DNA from: Lamprocystis purpurea DSM 4197
GTDB lineage: Bacteria; Pseudomonadota; Gammaproteobacteria; Chromatiales; Chromatiaceae
Direction of reading: 5' to 3'
Length of the DNA stretch: 47,518 nucleotides
Assembly (NCBI RefSeq): GCF_000379525.1
Contig: NZ_KB902500.1
Span: 1-47,518, forward strand
A model generated the notes under the pieces. It made no database searches, was not told the origin of the DNA, and saw nothing but the letters and a program-made list of their open reading frames with translations. This document shows positions 16,871-25,986 of this stretch, piece by piece (within the stretch, counting starts at the first letter, position 1; every line of letters begins with the position of its first letter). The position numbers and the translations under genes are program-made.

Positions 16871-17494
16871 GTGATCAGCAACAGTTTCTCCCCGAGCAGC
16901 GAGGCCGGACAAAGTGTCTGGCTCGCCAATTTTTCGCTGAAGTTCCCGGCCCATGGTCCGGTGTGCAGGATCGGTGCCGATGAGATCACCAGCACCGTCG
17001 GCGAGGTTGATTATTACGTCTGGATGCTCCAATGTTGGCATCCCGCCATCCAGCGCCACGCCAAGGAGGCCACCGCGTACAAATTGTTAATGGGCAGCGC
17101 CAGCCAGGGTTCGCCGCTGTCGCAATTCGCACAATTTCCCGACCCGCCGCCCCTGCCCGGCATCCCGAAACGTCTATTCAACCTAATCACACACTTCAAG
17201 GGCAGTGCCAGCGATAACGAGTCGAGCGGCCATGATCTGGACATGACCGCTACCCCCGACGCTACCGAGCATCCAATCCTCGAGTTGACCGTCACGACCG
17301 GGCTCGGCACCGCCGGCCCCAATAGCGTATTGATTTCAAAAAATACGGCCACGACCGCGTCTGGATCGAGTTCCGCACCAACGGGGGCATTAGGCCTTCC
17401 TCGCCATCGATACCGTCAAGACTTAATCTTGATGAGCGCCCGTTCGGTCTCGGCAACACCCACGAGACCCTCGATATCAACCGATATTTATTAG
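16871..17494 (+). pseudogene. Frameshifted gene of unknown function
   Basis: The start is a GTG with CCAGGAGG about 9 nt upstream. Frame 1 gives a good protein to about residue 155 (SVWLANFSLKF, then a helical VDYYVWMLQCW and RHAKEATAYKLL region, then PPPLPGIPKRLF). After a run of six A around 17338, the protein-like reading moves to another frame (KKYGHDRVWIEFRTNGG). It then moves to a third (AFLAIDTVKT, near 17390-17420) and back (LNLDERPFGLGNTHETLDINR). Pieces such as FLAIDTV match what I recall from a family of ~220-aa hypothetical proteins with a C-terminal beta-rich domain. At least two small indels are therefore likely, making this a decayed gene unless sequencing error explains it. 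Confidence 0.6.
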
Positions 17495-17504
17495 GATACA
17501 CTTT

Positions 17505-18563
17505 ATGCGTATGCCACTTCAGCTCGTCCATTGCTCACCACTCGGCATCCAACCGCCGACCGCTGCACTCCTTTTGCTCTGCTTACTGCCGACACCTCCG
17601 GCGCTGGCTCAAGAGCAATCTATGATCCTTCTGCCACCGCATACCAATAACCGTGCCTTTGCCGTCATACGGGAAGCAGTACCAATCAGTGATTTTAGGT
17701 CGGATTCCTATCCCGATGAGACACAAGATTTCACAGCCAAGTTCAAGGTCGAACAGACGCTTGTCGGATGGACGGAGTACAACCCATCGACATGTCAGGT
17801 CGTGGACACGGGCGCTTGGACGATCATCACCGAACCAAACTACGGCCCAAACCGCTTCGGTATCGAAAACCGTACCGTTTCCAGCGGCCCGTGCGCAGGG
17901 CAGACTTGGCCTTTCAATTTTTCATACTATACTTGGACGGATAAAGACTCCATGGACCCGGACGATCTCTTCTCCTTGCGCTGGCACACGGCGGATGGCT
18001 TGTTCGCCGAGACCGGCGACTGGCTCGCGAAGGTTGCAGATCCGGAGTACATTGGCGATGTTCCAGGACGCAGGCTTGGGATCTACATTGAGGGGCATGT
18101 CGGATTATGGACAGGCAGTCAGGTGCTCGAAATGGATGGCAAGCAGATGGTGTACAAGACGATCGACGCCTTCAAGGAGGAGACCGATTACTATGGAGCC
18201 AAGGCCAGGGGCAAATTGAACCGCCGTGGCATACTGGGGGCGGCGCTCGCTCAGAAGCAGTATAATCCGACTTACACCATTTTTGCCAAGTACATCATAG
18301 GTGGAATAGCCGCGGGCAAGAAATTCAACGAGGCCACTCAGAAATGGGAGAATGTCGGCAAGACGTTTCCCGGCGTATTTCGATGTGACTCCCTCGTGAA
18401 CTATGCTTATAAGTACGGAGATGGTAGCTATATCAGAAACATGACCGAGAAAAGCGTTCGTCGATGGGAAGCACAGGGAGAGTACTACAATCGGACAGAA
18501 GGTTCGGGTTCCGAGGGTCTTACGCCCAACTTGCTTTATAATACGCTCCCGGACAAACGATGA
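17505..18563 (+). CDS. Secreted protein with permuted NlpC/P60-like (YiiX-type) hydrolase features
   Basis: A 352-aa protein with a signal peptide (hydrophobic AALLLLCLLPTPPALA, likely cleaved before QEQS near residue 36). A histidine occurs in GIYIEGHVGLWTG at ~200-212 and a cysteine in GVFRCDSLVNYAYKYG at ~300. Histidine before cysteine is the order found in circularly permuted NlpC/P60 (YiiX/YaeF-like) cysteine peptidases or amidases, so a cell-wall or lipid-amide hydrolase acting in the periplasm is plausible. AGGA precedes the ATG at 17505. The stop overlaps the start of the next gene (ATGA), so the two products probably work together. Confidence 0.65.
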   Translation: MRMPLQLVHCSPLGIQPPTAALLLLCLLPTPPALAQEQSMILLPPHTNNRAFAVIREAVPISDFRSDSYPDETQDFTAKFKVEQTLVGWTEYNPSTCQVVDTGAWTIITEPNYGPNRFGIENRTVSSGPCAGQTWPFNFSYYTWTDKDSMDPDDLFSLRWHTADGLFAETGDWLAKVADPEYIGDVPGRRLGIYIEGHVGLWTGSQVLEMDGKQMVYKTIDAFKEETDYYGAKARGKLNRRGILGAALAQKQYNPTYTIFAKYIIGGIAAGKKFNEATQKWENVGKTFPGVFRCDSLVNYAYKYGDGSYIRNMTEKSVRRWEAQGEYYNRTEGSGSEGLTPNLLYNTLPDKR

Positions 18564-19948
18564 TTATGCACAGCCGCAAACCAGGTGCCTCGACCTTGCT
18601 CCGGATCGGTGTCATCTTGGCCTCTATTGCACTGCTTTTGGTGACTGGCTTATTTCTTTCGGCACGACATCCGGAAATGAGGCAAGCTGATCCCCTCGCT
18701 GGTTCCGAAGGAGCCAGGTCATTGCCCCGCTCCGGCGCCCCCAATGTAGCACCGGCGCCCGTGACCGCCGCCAACATGAGCCAAGACCTTCCGGTCACCG
18801 CAGCGGAGACCGTTAAGTCGCGGCCGGTACAGGGCGAGACGAGACCGGGGTCCGCGGAGACGGTGGCCGACTTCCAGATCGCGTTCAAACATGAGTTGCT
18901 GAGCGGAATCCGGGACGGCTTCGCGTCCGACTCCCTTGAGCGCCTGACCGACGAGTTTGCCGCGGCTAAGCTTTCGGCCGCAGAGAAACAGTCGATGCTC
19001 TGGGAACTACGCTCCGCAACACCAGACCCCGACTCGCGCATGGTGATTTATGACATCATCGAGCGCATCGGCGCCGAAGCCATCGTAGGCACCATCGTGG
19101 CGGATTTCGGCAAAGTCGCCTCGCCTGAAGAGCAGGCCCGGATACTGGTTTTGCTCGACCGCTCGCTCGATGTATCGGACAGCGATCTCGTCATACCGGC
19201 ACAGCGTGCGATGCTGGAGCAGAATACCAGAGAGATACTCGATCTGTTCAAGGATCAGCTTCGGCAGCTCGGGTCGGACTCTCCAGTGTTCCATAGGGCA
19301 GTGCAACTGCTACCGAATCTCGCATCGAGCGAAGACGCAACTGAAATCTACGACGGCTTGCTGAAAAGCGGAACCATCTCTCAGGACACATACTTCGACG
19401 CCATGTCGCGAGTGGTGTTGTCCGAGGAGTCGGTGATGGTCCAGGCGGCACCCGAACTGTTGTCGCGGCTCGCCCGTGAAAGCGAGCCAATTCGATCTGC
19501 CGTCAATCCCAAGATATATGAAGGAGTCAAAGTCATCTGCGCGGGCGATAAGCCCGTTCCGGAAGAGATCAAGAGCTATATCGAGGCGCAACGGCCAGCG
19601 GAGTACAGCCCCGCGGCCGGCGAATATCTGGACTGGTCGATCAGCTATTTCAACTGGCTTCAAGCCATGGAAACCATCGGTCACGCTGAGGCTGCCACCG
19701 TAACCAACGCGAGCCTGCCCCCTATTGAGCGTGCATTGCTGGTCGCCTATCGTCCCGGCAACCTCTCCGACGTATCTGAAGATGAATTGCTCGCACTTCA
19801 GAACCAGATGCGAGTCGCATCGCGAGCCTTTCCTCAGGAATCTCCCCATCGCGGCCTGTTCGACGACGCTGTCGCGATCCTAGAGGAACAAATCGAGAGT
19901 ATATCAGAAAGTGCAAAGGGGCCAGCACCCGTTGCCGATGAACAATAA
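18560..19948 (+). CDS. Membrane-anchored hypothetical protein, partner of secreted hydrolase
   Basis: A 462-aa protein. One membrane segment lies near the N-terminus (IGVILASIALLLVTGLFL, ~16-33), followed by a proline/alanine-rich linker to ~100 and a long helical region presumably in the periplasm. I do not recognise a family. The repeated short acidic helices (for example EEQARILVLLDRSLD) give a HEAT/TPR-like impression, but no clear repeat can be set out by eye. It overlaps the preceding gene by four bases, and an in-frame ATG two codons later is an alternative start. The role may be anchoring or regulating the upstream hydrolase. Confidence 0.65.
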   Translation: MIMHSRKPGASTLLRIGVILASIALLLVTGLFLSARHPEMRQADPLAGSEGARSLPRSGAPNVAPAPVTAANMSQDLPVTAAETVKSRPVQGETRPGSAETVADFQIAFKHELLSGIRDGFASDSLERLTDEFAAAKLSAAEKQSMLWELRSATPDPDSRMVIYDIIERIGAEAIVGTIVADFGKVASPEEQARILVLLDRSLDVSDSDLVIPAQRAMLEQNTREILDLFKDQLRQLGSDSPVFHRAVQLLPNLASSEDATEIYDGLLKSGTISQDTYFDAMSRVVLSEESVMVQAAPELLSRLARESEPIRSAVNPKIYEGVKVICAGDKPVPEEIKSYIEAQRPAEYSPAAGEYLDWSISYFNWLQAMETIGHAEAATVTNASLPPIERALLVAYRPGNLSDVSEDELLALQNQMRVASRAFPQESPHRGLFDDAVAILEEQIESISESAKGPAPVADEQ

Positions 19949-20019
19949 TAACGGATAGGCCATTTTAACTCCTGAACCGAAACAAGCGCCGGGACAAGCC
20001 CGCAGTGAATCGCCGCCAG

Positions 20020-21594
20020 TCACGCCCGCACCACCGCAATGCACCGACCCTGAGGGCTCAATAGCTCGGTGTGGACAGTGCGCTCGGCAATCGGCGGCTG
20101 ACCCGAGCGGCGGTCGAAGAGCACCAGCCAGCCGCTGTCCAAACCCAATCCGGCCAGATAACCGTCCAATTGCACCAGCCCTTCGGGCAGCGGGTCGGAA
20201 GCGCCGTCGCGCCAGACCTTGAGTTCCATCCCGAGCGTTACCCTGCCGTAACGCAGACACAGGTCCATGCGGCCCGAACCGATCGCGTATTCACGCTCCA
20301 GGGTGCCGCCGCCGTTGATGACGCGATGCAGGAAGGCCATCAGCACCAGGTGCGGGGCTATCTCGTGATAGGGCGCGCTGCCCAGGAGCGGCTGGCCGTG
20401 TTGGCGCCAGAAGGCCAGGAAGGCGTCCAGCAGACGGGCCGGGTTGAGGGTGGCGTCGGCATTCAGCCAGGTCGGGGCGATGCGCGGCAGGGTATCCTGC
20501 GTACCGCCGGCCAGCGCGCGCGGCAGCACCTCACGGTAGATGGGGTTGGCGACCACCAGCCCGCCGCCGTCATCGCGCCGCAGCAGCCCCAGGTCCACCA
20601 GATATTGGCGGTCGTCTTCCGGTACCGCGTCCATCAGGGTGCCCGCCAGCATCGGTTCGATCACCCGGCGTACCCGCTCCTCGCGCAACTTGTCGGCCAA
20701 TTGATCCAGATGGGTGACCCGGTTGAGGATTAGATACTCCTTGGCCTGATCGATCAGATCCAGGGTCACCGGCCGGGTGCGGTCGCGTCCTGCCGGCATC
20801 CGGAAACAGGTGTGATAGGCCAGGGCATTGACCAGCCAGGGTTGGCCCAGGGTCAGGTCCCACACCCGCGCCAGCGCCTCGGGGGTGAAGACCTGTCCGG
20901 TCGCGGCGGTGTGCTCACCGAGCAGCGTCCCCACCTCGGCCGCCGTGAAGTCGCCCAACCGCAGCGATTCGGCCTTGATGTTGAAGGCGCTGCCGCCGGT
21001 GATGAGAGTGGACTCCGAACGGGCATGAATCCGGTAGTCGCGCAGATCGCGCACCCCGCACAGGATGACGGTATGCGCAAAGGCCGTCGGCCGCTGCGGG
21101 TAGCCGGAGCGCAACTGGCGCAGCAGCGCGATCAGAGTGTCGCCGATCAGGGCATCGACCTCGTCGAGCATCAGCACCAGCGGTGTGGGGCTGTTCAGAC
21201 TCCAGTGTTCGAGCAGACCGGTCAGCACGCCGTCGGCCCCGCGCGTCTGCCAGGCATCCTCGGTCCAGGGATGCAGGCGGGTATCGCCGATATAGAGCCG
21301 GGCGGCGGCTTCAATGGTGCCGCAGATGGTTCGCATTCCTCGGGCGACATCCTCGCGCGCGGTCTGCGCACCTTCCAGATTGGCATAAACGGCCCGGTAA
21401 CGTCCCTCCCGATTCAAATACTCCATCAGCGCCAGCAGACAGGTGGTCTTGCCGGTTTGACGCGGGGCGTGCAGCAGGAAGTATTTCTTCTGGTCGATCA
21501 GCCCCAGGACCTCGTCCAGATCCCAGCGGCGCAATGGCGGCAGGCAGTAGTGATCCGCGGACCGGACCGGACCCTCGGTGTTGAAGAAGCGCAT
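20020..21594 (-). CDS. AAA-like ATPase with C-terminal PD-(D/E)XK-like domain
   Basis: A 524-aa protein. Walker A is HAPRQTGKTT at ~42-51 and Walker B is LVLMLDEVDAL at ~150. A STAND/AAA-like helical region follows. At the C-terminus, GSGRMDLCLRYG followed by LGMELKVWRD has the D...E-x-K spacing of PD-(D/E)XK nucleases. Members of this type occur in many paralogous copies in Chromatiaceae and cyanobacteria. Their biological role is not established; a defence or mobile-element association is often suspected. It points leftward, opposite to its neighbours, and sits in the stretch that separates ruvB from tolQ. No strong ribosome-binding site is seen before the ATG. Confidence 0.75.
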   Translation of the reverse strand: MRFFNTEGPVRSADHYCLPPLRRWDLDEVLGLIDQKKYFLLHAPRQTGKTTCLLALMEYLNREGRYRAVYANLEGAQTAREDVARGMRTICGTIEAAARLYIGDTRLHPWTEDAWQTRGADGVLTGLLEHWSLNSPTPLVLMLDEVDALIGDTLIALLRQLRSGYPQRPTAFAHTVILCGVRDLRDYRIHARSESTLITGGSAFNIKAESLRLGDFTAAEVGTLLGEHTAATGQVFTPEALARVWDLTLGQPWLVNALAYHTCFRMPAGRDRTRPVTLDLIDQAKEYLILNRVTHLDQLADKLREERVRRVIEPMLAGTLMDAVPEDDRQYLVDLGLLRRDDGGGLVVANPIYREVLPRALAGGTQDTLPRIAPTWLNADATLNPARLLDAFLAFWRQHGQPLLGSAPYHEIAPHLVLMAFLHRVINGGGTLEREYAIGSGRMDLCLRYGRVTLGMELKVWRDGASDPLPEGLVQLDGYLAGLGLDSGWLVLFDRRSGQPPIAERTVHTELLSPQGRCIAVVRA

Positions 21595-22086
21595 GGCATC
21601 ACTCGTGAGCGGCAGGGACGGAATCAGCTTATCACGGCCACCTGGCGACCTTGCTCATCGTTCCGGCCAGCGTCTGCCGAGGCCCTGGGCGAAAATCTAA
21701 TCCACAGATGACCACAGATGTTCTTCTTCATCTGTGTTCATCTGTGACATCTGTGGACAAATCCGGCTGATCCCCGTGGTCGGAACGGCGATCGTGGCCT
21801 ATGGATGCAACACGGCGCGGCCTTGGGCCACATCGCTGTAACGCAAAGCCGCCGGGACGTGCGAAAATGCAGTTCAAGACGAGGGACTGGTGCCATCCGG
21901 CACGAACACCCCCAGGCTGCCCCCGGCGGCGCCGCTGATTGTCCGTAACCGCCTGACAAAAGGCCGCTCGCCCCATCCTCGCCAGCAAAGTCCCCCTATT
22001 TCCGGTTAAGCTCCGCGCCCTGACCAAGACCGACCTGGCTGCCGGTGCCGGCCCGAACGCCGGAGCCAATTGCAAGAGAAGCGCCG
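21595..22086. other. Intergenic region upstream of tolQ with nested palindromes
   Basis: A dispersed-type repeat at 21701-21757 has TCCACAGATG and its complement at the ends and a second inverted pair (CACAGATG/CATCTGTG) inside. The rest (21760-22086) must hold the tolQ promoter, but I could not select one confidently. I see no gene. Confidence 0.5.
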
Positions 22087-22761
22087 ATGAGTTCCGATCT
22101 TTCCCTGTTGAACCTGATCCTGCACGCGAGTTTCGTGGTGCAGTTGGTGCTGTTGGTGCTGGTGCTGGCGTCCGTCACGTCCTGGACGATGATCCTGGAC
22201 CGCGGGCGGGTGCTCGGTCAGGCCCGCAAAAGCGCCAATGATTTCGAGGAGCGCTTCTGGTCCGGCGGGGATCTCAGTGCGCTCTACAAGGATCTCAGCG
22301 CCGACGAGAAGGGCAACCTGGGGCTGGCGACCATCTTCCGCGCCGGTTTCAAGGAGTATGTCCGGCTGCGCAAGGTCGACGGCAACGACATGATGGCGGT
22401 GCTGCAGGGTGCCGAGCGCTCCATGCGGGTGGCGCTGAGTCGGGAGATGGACCGGCTGGACACCAACCTGCCCTTTCTCGCCACGGTCGGCTCGACCAGC
22501 CCCTATGTGGGTCTGTTCGGCACCGTGTGGGGCATCATGCACGCCTTCCACGCGCTGGGAAATGTCGATCAGGCGACCCTGGCGCTGGTCGCCCCCGGCA
22601 TCTCGGAGGCCCTGGTCGCGACCGCGATCGGTCTGTTCGCCGCCATCCCGGCGGTCATCGCCTATAATCGCTACTCCAATCAGGTGGAGCGGCTCAACAA
22701 CCGCTACGAGGAGTTCATGGAGGAATTCTCCACCCTGTTGCAGCGCCAGGGCCGCGGCTGA
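22087..22761 (+). CDS. tolQ: Tol-Pal proton channel protein TolQ
   Basis: A 224-aa inner-membrane protein of the MotA/TolQ/ExbB family. The first membrane helix follows the N-terminus (HASFVVQLVLLVLVLASV). After a cytoplasmic region, two further helices appear in the conserved TVGSTSPYVGLFGTVWGIMHAF and ALVATAIGLFAAIPAVIAYN blocks. With TolR it forms the proton-driven motor that energises TolA during outer-membrane constriction at division. The start is the ATG after AAGAGAAG; the 14 extra in-frame residues upstream look non-coding. It is the first gene of a cluster in the standard order Q-R-A-B-pal-cpoB, with ybgC missing upstream. Confidence 0.97.
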   Translation: MSSDLSLLNLILHASFVVQLVLLVLVLASVTSWTMILDRGRVLGQARKSANDFEERFWSGGDLSALYKDLSADEKGNLGLATIFRAGFKEYVRLRKVDGNDMMAVLQGAERSMRVALSREMDRLDTNLPFLATVGSTSPYVGLFGTVWGIMHAFHALGNVDQATLALVAPGISEALVATAIGLFAAIPAVIAYNRYSNQVERLNNRYEEFMEEFSTLLQRQGRG

Positions 22762-22768
22762 CCGAATC

Positions 22769-23209
22769 ATGCTGAAACGCGTCCGCCGCCACCGCCGCCG
22801 ACCCATGTCCGACATCAACGTGGTGCCCTACATCGACGTGATGTTGGTGCTGCTGGTGATCTTCATGGTCACCGCCCCGCTGATCACCCAGGGCGTCAAG
22901 GTCAACCTGCCCCAGGCCAAGGCCAGCGGCATTCCAAGCCCCACCGTGGAGTCGGTGATCATCACCGTCGACCAGTTCGGCGACTATTACATCGATATCG
23001 GTGAGGATAAGCACCAACCGGCCACCGAGCGCATCATCGCCGAACGCGTGCGCACGGTGCTGGAGTACAAACCCGAGACCCCGATCCTGGTGCGCGCCGA
23101 TAAGGAGGTTCCCTACGAGAAGGTCCTGTGGGCGATGGTGGCGGCCCAGTATGCCGGGGCGACGAACGTGGGGCTGATCACCGCCCCGCCGCTGCGCGCT
23201 GCACCCTGA
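22769..23209 (+). CDS. tolR: Tol-Pal motor protein TolR
   Basis: A 146-aa ExbD/TolR family protein with one membrane segment. The conserved aspartate is D23 in VVPYIDVMLVLLVIFMV, matching the proton-carrying D23 of E. coli TolR. The periplasmic domain ends with the usual YEKVLWAMVAAQYAGATNVGLIT block. It starts 7 nt after tolQ and ends 2 nt before tolA, so the three are surely one transcript. Confidence 0.97.
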   Translation: MLKRVRRHRRRPMSDINVVPYIDVMLVLLVIFMVTAPLITQGVKVNLPQAKASGIPSPTVESVIITVDQFGDYYIDIGEDKHQPATERIIAERVRTVLEYKPETPILVRADKEVPYEKVLWAMVAAQYAGATNVGLITAPPLRAAP

Positions 23210-23211
23210 CC

Positions 23212-24489
23212 ATGTGGCAAGTCCTGCGCCGCAACCCGCGCGCACTCTATTGGTCGCTGGGGCTGCACCTGCTGTTCGCCGCGCTGCTGTTCGTCAGTGT
23301 CCGGTTCATCGAGGACCCGAGCGAGGGCGGGCAGAAGCCCAAGGTGGTCCAGGCGACCATTGTGGGGGATCGTGCCCTGGAGGAGTTGACCTCCCGGCTC
23401 CAGGCCGATCAGCCACGCAAGGCCGCCGCCAAGAAGCCCCAGGAGCGGGCCCCAACGCCACCCGCGCCGGTCCCGCCTGCCGTGGACACCGCGGCAGCCG
23501 AACGCGAGGCGGAATTAGCGGCGCAGCGGCAGGCGGAACAAGCGGCACAGCGCCAGGCAGCGCTCGATGCGCAACGCCTGGCCGAACAAGAGGCCGAACA
23601 AGAGGCCGACCGTCAGGCCGCGGCAGCCGCGGCCGAGCGCGCGGCGGCAGCGCAACGCGAGGCCGAGGCGCAGGCCAGCCGTCAGGCGCAAATGCAAGCC
23701 CGCCAGCGGGCGGAAGCCCAGGCGCGCCGCGCCGCCGACCTCGCCGCCCAGGAGCGCGCCGCCGAGGAAGCACGCCGTCAGGCCGCGGAAGCCGAACGTC
23801 AGGCCCAAGCCGAGGCGCGCCGCGAGGCCGAGGCCCTGGCCAAGCGGCAGGCCGCCGAGGAACGCGAGGCGCAAGCCGCCGCCGCCAAGGCCGCGGCCGC
23901 CCAGCGCGAGGCCGAGGACGCGGCACGCCGCATGACGTCCGAACGCGAACGCATCCGCCAGGAACAGGAGCGGCTGGCCGAGGTCGAACGCCAGCGTCAG
24001 GCCGCCGCGCGGCAGCTTAACCTCCAGGCTGAAGCCGACCGCATGGCCGCGGAAGAAGAGCGGCGCCTGGCGGAGGAGGAGTTATCGCAGCGCGTCGAGG
24101 AGGAGGCACGCCTGCAGCAGCAAGAGAAGCGGCAGAACCCGGCCATGGCGGCGGCCCAGCGCACGCGCGAATCCGACCCCGACTCACAGTCATCCACTGA
24201 TCAGTTCGCCAAGGAGGTGGACCGCTATATCCCGGTGATCCGGGACAAGGTCCGGCAATTCTGGGTGCGTCCGCCGGCGCTCATGGGCGAGTTGGTCACG
24301 GTGGTCTCGCTGCGCCTGATGCCGGGCGGGGACCTGATCCCGAACTCGGTCAGCGTGGTGCGCTCCAGCGGCAACACCGCTTTTGATCAATCGGTGATCG
24401 CGGCCGTTTACAATGCCTCGCCGATCCCGGTGCCCTCGGGTCCGCCCTTCGAGCGGTTCCGCGAGTTCAATCTCAAGTTTTCGCCCTGA
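23212..24489 (+). CDS. tolA: Tol-Pal bridging protein TolA
   Basis: A 425-aa protein. The N-terminal membrane helix (ALYWSLGLHLLFAALLFVSV) carries the S...H motif (S15, H19) used to contact TolQ/TolR. Residues ~75-310 are a very long alanine/glutamate/arginine/glutamine-rich helix (domain II, heavy in AEA, RQA and ERE repeats). The C-terminal ~100 residues form the TonB/TolA-type domain (VTVVSLRLMPGGDL, then AFDQSVIAAVYNASPIPVP). It spans the periplasm to reach TolB/Pal. Long unbroken shadow frames on both strands across domain II are caused by its repetitive GC-rich codons. Confidence 0.96.
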   Translation: MWQVLRRNPRALYWSLGLHLLFAALLFVSVRFIEDPSEGGQKPKVVQATIVGDRALEELTSRLQADQPRKAAAKKPQERAPTPPAPVPPAVDTAAAEREAELAAQRQAEQAAQRQAALDAQRLAEQEAEQEADRQAAAAAAERAAAAQREAEAQASRQAQMQARQRAEAQARRAADLAAQERAAEEARRQAAEAERQAQAEARREAEALAKRQAAEEREAQAAAAKAAAAQREAEDAARRMTSERERIRQEQERLAEVERQRQAAARQLNLQAEADRMAAEEERRLAEEELSQRVEEEARLQQQEKRQNPAMAAAQRTRESDPDSQSSTDQFAKEVDRYIPVIRDKVRQFWVRPPALMGELVTVVSLRLMPGGDLIPNSVSVVRSSGNTAFDQSVIAAVYNASPIPVPSGPPFERFREFNLKFSP

Positions 24490-24583
24490 TGCGACCGTCG
24501 CTTCCGGCCATTGATTTCAGCAAGAGCATTTGCCGCAAATGAACGCTAATACTCGCGAAATAAACCATCAGGCAGAGGCTTCG

Positions 24584-25975
24584 ATGACAGACATCGAAAC
24601 CCGGCGCAATCCTTTAGCGCCCGCGCAGTCCCGGCGACCATCGGTCTTGGCGTTCATGCGCGTCTCTGTGCCGCGTGCGGTGCGACTCGTCGCCATCTTC
24701 ACCGTAGGCACCCTGAATGTCCTGATGCTCCCCATGGCTGCACAGGCGCGGCTGACCATCGAGGTGACGGGCGGTGTCGAGGCCGCCCAGCCGATTGCGA
24801 TTGTTCCCTTCGGCGTGTCCGATGGCCTGATCCCCAAAGAGGACGTGGCGGGCGTGATCGCCGCCGACCTGACCCGCAGCGGCAAATTCCGGCCCATGCC
24901 CACCCGCGACATGCTCGCCATGCCCAGCACCCCGGCGGAGGTCGACCTGCGTGACTGGAGTCTGCTCAATATGAACAACCTGGTGATCGGCCGGGTGGAG
25001 CAGGAAGGCGAGGGCTATCGGGTGAGCTATGTCCTCTATGATGTGTTTCGCGGCAACCAGATCGGCTCGGCGAGCCTGAGCACCACCGCGGGCGGTCTGC
25101 GTCTCACCGCGCATCGCATCGCCGATCAGATCTACGAGAAGCTCACCGGTGCGCCCGGCGTGGCCGCCACCCGGATCGCCTACATCACCTCCAACGGCCG
25201 CGGCGAGAACCAGACCGTCACCCTGCGCGTGGCCGATGCCGACGGGTACAACCCCCAAACCATCGTCTCGTCCAACGATCCGCTGATGTCGCCGGCCTGG
25301 TCACCCGACGGGCGGCGACTGGCCTATGTCTCGTTCGAGAACCGGCGCGCCGCCATCTATGTGCAGGATCTGGCCAGCGGCCGACGCGATCTGGTCGCTA
25401 GCTTTCCGGGCATCAACGGCTCGCCGGCCTTCTCCCCGGACGGCCAGCGGCTCGCCATGACCCTGTCAAAAGACGGCAATGCCAACATCTATACCCTTGA
25501 TCTGATTAGCCGTGAACTCACCCAACTGACCGATCACTTCGCCATCGACACCGAGCCCGCCTGGTCCCCGGACGGCAGTCAGATTCTCTTTACGTCCGAC
25601 CGCGGCGGCAGCCCGCAGATCTACCGCATGGCGGCGAGCGGCGGCGCGGCTGAGCGCATCAGCGCCGAGGGCGACTACAACGCCCGCGCCTCCTATGCGC
25701 CGGACGGCAAGTCGATCACCATGGTGAGCCGGGTCAACGGCCAGTTCCGCATCGCCGTGCTGGACTTGCAGCGCGGCTACACCCGTGTCTTGAGCAACGG
25801 CAGTCTTGACGAGTCGCCGAGCTTCGCCCCGAACGGCAGCATGGTGATTTACGCTACGATTGCCGGTGGACGCGGGGTGCTTGCGGCAGCCGCCGTGGAA
25901 GGCGGCGGCAATCAGCGCCTGTCCCAGGACGCCGGCGAGGTGCGCGAACCGGCTTGGTCGCCGATGATGAAGTGA
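24584..25975 (+). CDS. tolB: Tol-Pal periplasmic beta-propeller TolB
   Basis: The mature region starts after an AAQA signal cleavage site with RLTIEVTGGVEAAQPIAIVPFG, the standard TolB opening. The N-terminal domain is followed by a six-bladed propeller of WD40-like PD40 repeats (for example SPAWSPDGRRLAYVSF, GSPAFSPDGQRLAM, TEPAWSPDGSQILFTSD). TolB binds Pal and cycles with TolA. The start is uncertain. ATG 24584 has GAGG 6 nt upstream but gives a long n-region before the signal helix. ATG 24656 gives a normal-length signal peptide (439 aa in total) but a weak ribosome-binding site, and ATG 24539 is also open. Confidence 0.93.
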   Translation: MTDIETRRNPLAPAQSRRPSVLAFMRVSVPRAVRLVAIFTVGTLNVLMLPMAAQARLTIEVTGGVEAAQPIAIVPFGVSDGLIPKEDVAGVIAADLTRSGKFRPMPTRDMLAMPSTPAEVDLRDWSLLNMNNLVIGRVEQEGEGYRVSYVLYDVFRGNQIGSASLSTTAGGLRLTAHRIADQIYEKLTGAPGVAATRIAYITSNGRGENQTVTLRVADADGYNPQTIVSSNDPLMSPAWSPDGRRLAYVSFENRRAAIYVQDLASGRRDLVASFPGINGSPAFSPDGQRLAMTLSKDGNANIYTLDLISRELTQLTDHFAIDTEPAWSPDGSQILFTSDRGGSPQIYRMAASGGAAERISAEGDYNARASYAPDGKSITMVSRVNGQFRIAVLDLQRGYTRVLSNGSLDESPSFAPNGSMVIYATIAGGRGVLAAAAVEGGGNQRLSQDAGEVREPAWSPMMK

Positions 25976-25986
25976 GGATCTCCCCC

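Noticed and set aside
23470-24130. Long open frames on both strands across tolA
   Set aside because: They arise from the repetitive Ala/Glu/Arg/Gln codons of the TolA helix and encode only low-complexity Arg/Pro/Gly sequence.
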